Below, in pieces: positions 57,973 through 64,000 of a stretch of DNA of 64,000 bases; the stretch's first letter is position 1; every line of letters begins with the position of its first letter. The DNA lies in assembly GCA_002900995.3 (NCBI GenBank), contig CM035312.1, forward strand, positions 2,651,582-2,715,581, written 5' to 3'. Below the pieces are notes generated by a model. It was given only the letters and a program-made list of their open reading frames with translations, made no database searches and had not been told where the DNA came from. A program made the position numbers and the translations under genes. The stretch comes from Ganoderma boninense (lineage: Eukaryota > Basidiomycota > Agaricomycetes > Polyporales > Polyporaceae).

Positions 57973-58893
57973 ATGGCTCTTCCCAAGGTATCTTGCACCG
58001 TCGGTGCGTGCTTGGCTGCCAGCTGCTGACAGACCTCTTTGTATACGCCGGTATCGTAGCGAATCATCAAGGTGCGCTCTCCATGGTCGTCCACACGACC
58101 ACTTGCACCCGACTCACTATTTCCTCCCGCCATGTACTTCTTGATCCTCTGCGCTTTAGGAGACAGAACGTCTCGTGGCGGACCCGGCGCCAGGCATCAC
58201 CGCAGCACCACACGAAGACAACCTCCGGTACTTCGATGTAACCATCCAGGGACCCGACGGCAGTCCATTTCAGAGTGCGTGCCCCCTCCGTCCATCCATC
58301 CATAACCACCCTCTCATCTCGGCGTTTTACGCCTTTTGCATCTCCTTCGGCGTGCGTACAGACGGTGTCTTCAGACTGGAGCTGTTCTTGCCGGAAGAGT
58401 ACCCGATGAGCCCACCAAAGGTCCGGTTTCTCACAAAGATCTACCACCCCAACATCGGTGAGCCTTTCTCGTCTTCCCCTGGCGATCCTCCCTGATCGCC
58501 CTTGCTGCGAACAGACAAGCTCGGCCGTATCTGCCTAGACATCCTCAAGGGTGCGTGTCGCTACTCCGTCTTCGTGTTCCATTCCTGTCCTCCCGCCCCC
58601 TTCGGAGCCGAAATCCCCGTGCATCCTCTCCATCCTTCCATACCTTTGCTGTTTGCTGGGCCATTCCCATTCCCTCACAGTCCTTGGTGCCGTAATGCTC
58701 ACGCGACCCCCTTGCAGATAAGTGGTCCCCGGCCCTCCAGATCCGCACCGTCCTGCTCTCGGTCCAAGCCCTCCTCTCCGCGCCGAACCCCGACGACCCG
58801 CTCGCGACGGACGTCGCGAAGCACTACAAGGAGAACGAGAAGGACGCGCAGCGCGTGAGCCGCGAGTGGACCGAGCAGTACGCGTCCGCCTAG
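57973..58893 (+). CDS. ubc13: Ubiquitin-conjugating enzyme E2 N (Ubc13)
   Basis: Exons 57973-57987, 58060-58071, 58160-58274, 58362-58457, 58515-58550, 58718-58893 sum to 450 nt, 149 residues, the usual E2 size. Exon 2 is a 12-nt microexon coding RIIK. It reads [22 protein letters not shown], then [25 protein letters not shown] (HPN motif), and the active-site Cys in [20 protein letters not shown]. Ubc13 pairs with an Mms2-type variant to build K63-linked ubiquitin chains in DNA damage tolerance and signalling. The FLPEEYPM and [11 protein letters not shown] stretches separate it from other E2s. Confidence 0.95.
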
Positions 58894-59418
58894 CGTTCTC
58901 GACTACTCCCACATATCCCCACATGCATGTCCGTGTCCTTCCCCCATATCATTTCCATACACGGGTCGCGATGGTATAGAAGAAGCCTGTTCCGAATGTG
59001 TGTAAACAGTAATGTGAATGATTTTGTCCCACCTCCTCGACACCGATCGTGACTCGCGTATCGCGAGCGCGGTCTGAAGAGGGAGCTCTGGAACTCTTGT
59101 ACAGAATACCACGACTGTATACGATGCACTGCAACGTTGACCCTTTACTGGATGACCTGGCCCGGGACCACAGAGCACGGAACATACACACAAAACACGT
59201 AACCAACGAGCTCAACGAGCTCACAGTCTCAGCGACATCCAAATAGCTGTACTCCTCTCTGTCCGCTAGATCGTAACATGGGGTGACAATACTGCGACAC
59301 ACCGCCAGGGTATCATACACTGCACACCGCGCTCCTCGCCGCCACCCATTCTGGTCTTACACTTCGTACACCGTACACCTGCCTGAGTACTGAGTGCTCG
59401 TCCATGACCCGTCAATAA
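58894..59418. other. Convergent intergenic region
   Basis: Between the 3' ends of Ubc13 and calcineurin A; no gene or repeat seen. Confidence 0.5.
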
Positions 59419-62400
59419 TCATGGCGCGGTCTCGTACCGCTTCAGCGCCTTCGGCCGCCCCGCCTTCCTCCCGCCCGCGATCCTGTTCGCCAGCCTCTCC
59501 ACCATCCCGCCATCCCCCAGCCCCTCCTCCTCGAGCGCCTTCTTGATGAGGTCCTCCATCCCCCTGCTTCCACTTCCGGTCCCGCTGCCCCCAGCGCCCT
59601 GCGCGTCGAGCTCGTCCTCGGCGAGCTCGAGCCCGGGGATGCGCATGCTGGGACGGGGACGAGCGGGAGCGCCGACGGCGCGGTGTAGTCGAACGCGGCG
59701 GGCATGCGCTCGTTCGCGAGGTCCGACGCGCGCGCGTCGCTGAACGACCGGATCATCTTCCGCACCTGCTGCCCGTGCACGCCCAGCGCGTCCGCCGCCC
59801 CCGCCAGGCTGAACCCGCCCGCCCACCCGCCCGCGGGCGCCGTGATGCCTGCCGCGGCCGCACCGGGAGTGGGGAGCAACTCCGTCGCGTTCTCCGCCTC
59901 TTCTCTGTCGGGAGGGTCAGCACCAATATAGGACGAGGTACATGATGCGGGAGATGGGGACGAAAGGGCGCACCGGAGGAGCTGGAAGACGCGCTGCATG
60001 CGCCCGACGGCGAGGATCTTGTTCTTGATGACCTCCCTGCGGTCCGCGAGGTCCGTGGGCGACGTCAGCCCGTCGGGGATCGTGCGCGTGTCGTCCGAGT
60101 CCGAGTCGTCGTCCGCGAGCCCGCGCGCCCGCTCCGCGTCGTCGTCGTCCGACGACACGCTCTCGAGCTCCTGGTCCGAGCACACACTCAGGATCGCGAG
60201 CAGCATCTCCGTGATCTTCGCGCCCACGAACGGCAGCGACCACGTGAACGCGTCCATGAAGTTCGGCAGCCAGTACGGGTGCGACGTCGCGTTGTACTGC
60301 CTGTGCATATCATGTCGTGCGGCGACATAGATATTGACATTCAATTCTTTCCGTCAGCCACCGCAAAGTCGAGGCGTAAAGGGATCGGGGGGACGTACCG
60401 GATGGTGATGTTCTTGTTCTTGTACTTGATGACCGCGCCGCGGTTGTGGTACACGTCGAGGTAGTTGGGCGCGCTGAATATCGTGATCACCGACGGGAAC
60501 TTCTTCGTCGGCGTCTTGCGGTGCATCGTGTATCCCGCGTCCTGTGCCTCGTGCCCGCGGAAGATGCCCAGCAGCTGGTTGCGCTCCAGGAACTTGCATG
60601 CCGCCTCGTACCTAGAGTGCGCGCGCGATCGTCAGAAACGGAATGCGAAAAATAGGGAGGGCGGGCCTCACGTAAAGTAGTAGCTGCATCCGCGCGTGTG
60701 GTTGTCCACGAACGGGACACCGGGAGGCAGGCCTTGGGGCGCTCATATGTCGGATCTTGCTGCATAAGGCCTGGCGCGTCAGCGAGTACAGCAGGTGCCA
60801 CGGGAAGTGCGTACCGACCTCGTGTCCGAAGTTGGGTATAGGGTCCGCCCATAAGAGGTCGCACAGCAGGCCTTTCGACGCTGGCTCCTCAAAGCGGTTT
60901 ATCTGGAAACCCAGGACGCGTCATCTGTCAGCCCTGCAATGGTCGGCGTGGGGGCAGCACGGAGGGGCGCGTACTCGTTCCAAGTCCCGGAGCGTTTCCA
61001 GCTCCGGCGAGATGCCACCATGGACGCAGAAGAATCGCCCGTCGACGAGCGCGGTGATCGGGAGTGCTTGGAAGGACTTGATACACGCGTCGTACACCTC
61101 TATGGAGTACTTATGTAGACCTGGAAAACGCGTATGTCAGCCGAGATAGTCAGGATGGATGAGATGCACCGACATTCGCGTTTGAAGGTGAAATACTCCG
61201 TTAGATGCCTGCACTCGTGGTTCCCACGGAGCAGGTACAGCCGATTAGGATAATACAACTTGAGGGCGTACAGGTACAACAAACACTGGAGCAAAGTTCA
61301 GAACGGGGGCTGCTGTGCGGACGGAGACGAGTATACGCCAGACTAGTGACGTGAGATGCCGACAACTCAAACAACAAGCAGAAGAAAACAAAACAAAATC
61401 AAGCCTCCTCGGCCACAAGAGGTCCCAGTAATGGGCCGGAAACGCGATCTCATTGCGCTCAGAAGGCGCGCCCACTACCGCTGGCTCTCCACAAGCAGTC
61501 CAGCAGGGCGACGTCTCCAAAGTGGTGTGAAGTCCACAGACAGGCCGTCCGAGACGTTTGAGACCTATTCGCTGTCGAACGGCGCGGATCTCAGCACTAA
61601 ACACCAACGCAACTGCACATGGGTGCCAGCTCGCTGGATCCCTGCCAGTCGCTTCCTCGCAACGTGCATCCCCGCTATCAATGCAGGCACAGATGAGCCC
61701 CGAACCAAGGTGGTGAGCGAAGACTGCTGAAGCCGTTTGTCGGTGCGACTCGAATAAGTTCACAATTACTCGAGCCCAGTCCCTTGGGACGCGTTCTAAC
61801 CTTCCATCCCACAGTCCCTGTTCACCACCGCGGTGAGCGCACACGGTTTCTCGAAGATCCAACGCGTTTTGGGCGATTTCGGAAAACCTGGCGCTCCACG
61901 CGCAACCCCGTCGGGCGGACGCTTCGAACGAAGTGTACGACATGGCAACAAGCTATACGAGGTGTTCGCCAAAGCGGAACTAGGGGCCAAGGCATGTCGC
62001 AGCCCTTCGGCAAGGTGAGGAGAGGTGAGACTTGCCCACGCCGCTCCCCATCGCAAGTAAGTAGTAGGATAGGCTCACTCATGTGCAGTGTGGTGACACG
62101 CTCCACACGAGTCTCAGTGGTAAGAGGCGCGAGCGTGCGCGCGCGACTCGCTGTCGCTTTGTTGACTGGCATGCGGACCGACCCATGTCCCCTTGTTTCC
62201 CTTACAGTCAGGGCACGAGGATGTTGGGAGAGTTGCGGGGGCACGCTAGGAGCGAGGACCCTCCGCTGAGCGGATGGTGGCACGATGGGTATACAGTCCA
62301 CGGAAGCAGGAACGCGCCGATAACATCAAAGAAAATGGGCCTTGTAACAGACGATGGACGTTCCCATGGAGATACAGGATAGACGAAGCACTCACTTCGA

Positions 62401-63070
62401 TTCCGAAACATCCTCTGTCAACGTAGTCTCCGAGGAAGAGGTAGTTGTTTTCCTCGAATGAGCCACCGATTCGAATACCTTCATGAGATCGTACTGTGGA
62501 GTGTCACACGAGGAGCGATACGAGAGAGATGGAGAGCTCGCACATATTGGCCGTGAATATCTCCACAAACTACGCGCGAATGCCGGGCGACGGGCAATCA
62601 GGACGGCGACGCGCGATACAATCAGTTTGTGGACGCACCGGTAACTGGACCAGGGACGCGCACTAGGTTCGGCTCGCGGGTCATGAGATCGGTAGCCTGG
62701 TCTAGGATGAACATGGCCTGGTCGTGCGAGAGGCGACCTTCATGGAAGAAATGCTCTCGGAGGAGCTCAACGTTGGGTCTGTTGCGGCCCGTATACGCAT
62801 CGTAGACGTAGAACTCTTCATCGAGAGGAATGTGCGTTGCCGGAGGCGTAACCTACAGTATATGGGTCAACTTCAGACTCAAAGATCGGCTCACGACACA
62901 GTGACAATAGATAAATGACAAGTGAAAGGTGGACGTACATGGGGTGCCTGGCGGTCCTGTAAGCTTGTACCGGGGGACGGTTCGATAGTTGGGAGGACTA
63001 CTGACTGTTTTGAGCGGAGCTGGTGGATTGCATTGGTGTAGTACCCGTTTTCTGCGGCCATGTGGGACAT
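59419..63070 (-). CDS. cna1: Calcineurin A, serine/threonine protein phosphatase 2B catalytic subunit
   Basis: Minus-strand exons 63070-62939, 62852-62639, 62569-62544, 62493-62396, 61285-61174, 61120-60975, 60902-60819, 60759-60672, 60611-60399, 60300-59974, 59904-59419. Metallophosphatase motifs in order: CGDIHGQY (26-nt exon), [31 protein letters not shown], and the His in [10 protein letters not shown]. The calcineurin-B-binding helix is near [19 protein letters not shown] and the calmodulin-binding segment is [18 protein letters not shown], after an acidic-Ser stretch. Calcineurin is activated by Ca/calmodulin and drives stress and cell-wall responses. Three single bases appear missing (near 62470, 60736, 59652, the last two in G or C runs); adding them gives 1929 nt, 642 residues. 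Some positions differ from the common pattern (RGHEAQ for RAHEAQ). Confidence 0.93.
61286..62395 (-). other. Oversized intron (1110 nt) in calcineurin A
   Basis: Donor GTGAGT follows GCFGIE at 62396 and acceptor CTCCAG precedes [13 protein letters not shown] at 61285, in phase 0. Other introns of this gene are about 50-100 nt. Short frames on both strands inside (up to 232 codons, minus 61245-61943) have no recognisable domain. No terminal repeats seen. Confidence 0.6.
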
Positions 63071-63090
63071 GACTCCCAGGAAGCACACAA

Positions 63091-63180
63091 ACAAGAAAGG
63101 GGAGCGAGGACGACGAGCAAGAGGGCGAAGACGACGACAAGCAAGAAGGCGAGGAGGACGACGAGCAGGAGAAAGAGAGG
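63091..63180. repeat. Purine-rich imperfect tandem repeat in the calcineurin A upstream region
   Basis: Units like GAGGACGACGAGCAAGAGGG recur about three times with changes (GAAGACGACGACAAGCAAGA, GAGGAGGACGACGAGCAGGA). On the gene strand it is a CT-rich tract 20-110 nt before the start codon, as is common near fungal promoters. Confidence 0.6.
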
Positions 63181-64000
63181 TTGAGTGAGCCGCGCGCCCT
63201 CCCAGCCACAACTTCCGTAGCGCCCGCCTACTCTGACCTCCGTGTCGAACGGAGGTTCTGATTCTTATCCTCCCCTCCGACATCTCTTCTGCACAATATT
63301 GCCTCACTTCCAGTGCTCTCTGCATACTCAGTTCACCATCTGAATAGCGAATAACACGATCCATTACCAGGAGACTTTTCCGTCAGGTCAATTAACCTCT
63401 CCAACTCGTGCTAAGTTACTGGGTTTCCGATTCCAACGCCAGCAACTTCCGCCGCGCACAAGCCTCGTGCCCGCGCACTTACCCCGTCACACCGCTTTTC
63501 TGCGACATCCTTCGGTGGAGGCGGTCAAATTTCCGTGCAGTCAGCTCAGGTCATGACGAGGATTATCGGGCATGCGTCCTATTGCCCAGGGTGATGTACT
63601 TAGGTAGCTAATTCATGTCTTTGCAATTGTTTCTTTTTTGTATTGGTGCGCTGTCCACAGACTCCACCATCATAGGGGTCAGAGTCCGGACCAATTCGCC
63701 ACCTCGTGCTCTGAGGCCTTCCACTCTGCAGTGCTCTATGGCTCCTGCAATTCCTCTCATGGCAGTAACGTTCCTATTGGAGAAGTCAGATATTACGAAA
63801 GCTAAAGTGTAGGCAACGAACCTTCAAGCTCATGTGTACCTCCAAGGAGACATTCGTGAGCGCATGATAGGTCATAGCTTTGAGGTGGAATGTCGTGCCC
63901 CCATGCAGTTGTCCACATAGTAATATATCCTTTGCAGGACCTGGGTCTCATGCACTGTCCTAGGAATCCTAATAGCCTCGTACTTGGATCGACGTTCTGT
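63181..64000. other. Right edge, upstream of calcineurin A; nothing recognised
   Basis: Likely contains the calcineurin promoter. Two short plus-strand frames (63408-63611, 63615-63812) have no motif. Confidence 0.4.

Noticed and set aside
61245..61943. 232-codon minus-strand frame inside the calcineurin intron
   Set aside because: It ends within the next exon in another frame and has no domain; intronic chance frame more likely.
62853..63209. 118-codon minus-strand Ser/Pro-rich frame
   Set aside because: Translation of the CT-rich repeat before calcineurin; low complexity.

Overview
The window is from a filamentous basidiomycete, most likely an agaricomycete (wood-decay type is my inference). 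Genes are cut by many 45-75 nt GT-AG introns, coding exons are GC-rich, and the families are typical of mushrooms: DUF6534 membrane proteins, several P450s, a GMC oxidoreductase, an adenylation-thiolation-reductase enzyme. No rRNA, tRNA, CRISPR array or transposase gene was found.

Layout. 1-2016: 3' end of an A-T-R (NRPS-like) carboxylate reductase, plus strand. 3868-8736: P5A-ATPase (Spf1 type) of the ER. 9512-10293: small zinc-finger protein. About 11.0-13.8 kb: weakly supported loci. 14026-17629: large RING-H2 protein. 17.7-20.7 kb: no recognisable gene. 20.7-30.5 kb: two paralogous alpha/beta hydrolases bracketing a minus-strand P450 and a SAM methyltransferase. 31.5-43.8 kb: GMC oxidoreductase, UbiA-family membrane enzyme, second P450, aldo/keto reductase. 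45.8-56.5 kb: two DUF6534 membrane-protein paralogues bracketing a third P450. 57.0-63.1 kb: conserved cellular genes, Elongin C and Ubc13 (divergent pair) and calcineurin A (convergent with Ubc13).

Function. Roughly 1-51 kb is rich in tailoring-type enzymes (A-T-R reductase, three P450s, methyltransferase, GMC oxidoreductase, UbiA enzyme, aldo/keto reductase, two hydrolases), a plausible loose specialised-metabolism neighbourhood interrupted by housekeeping genes. No product can be named. The right end holds ubiquitin and calcium signalling genes.

Reading quality. I reconstructed splicing by hand. Eight genes join cleanly to an open frame (both hydrolases, methyltransferase, GMC oxidoreductase, UbiA protein, two P450s, Ubc13), as do Elongin C and the first DUF6534 gene. 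Others need single-base corrections to keep a conserved protein in frame: six in the P5A-ATPase, three in calcineurin A and one each in six further genes. These are more likely assembly indels than decay, but that is unproven. Microexons of 10-18 nt are frequent and in places carry key residues.
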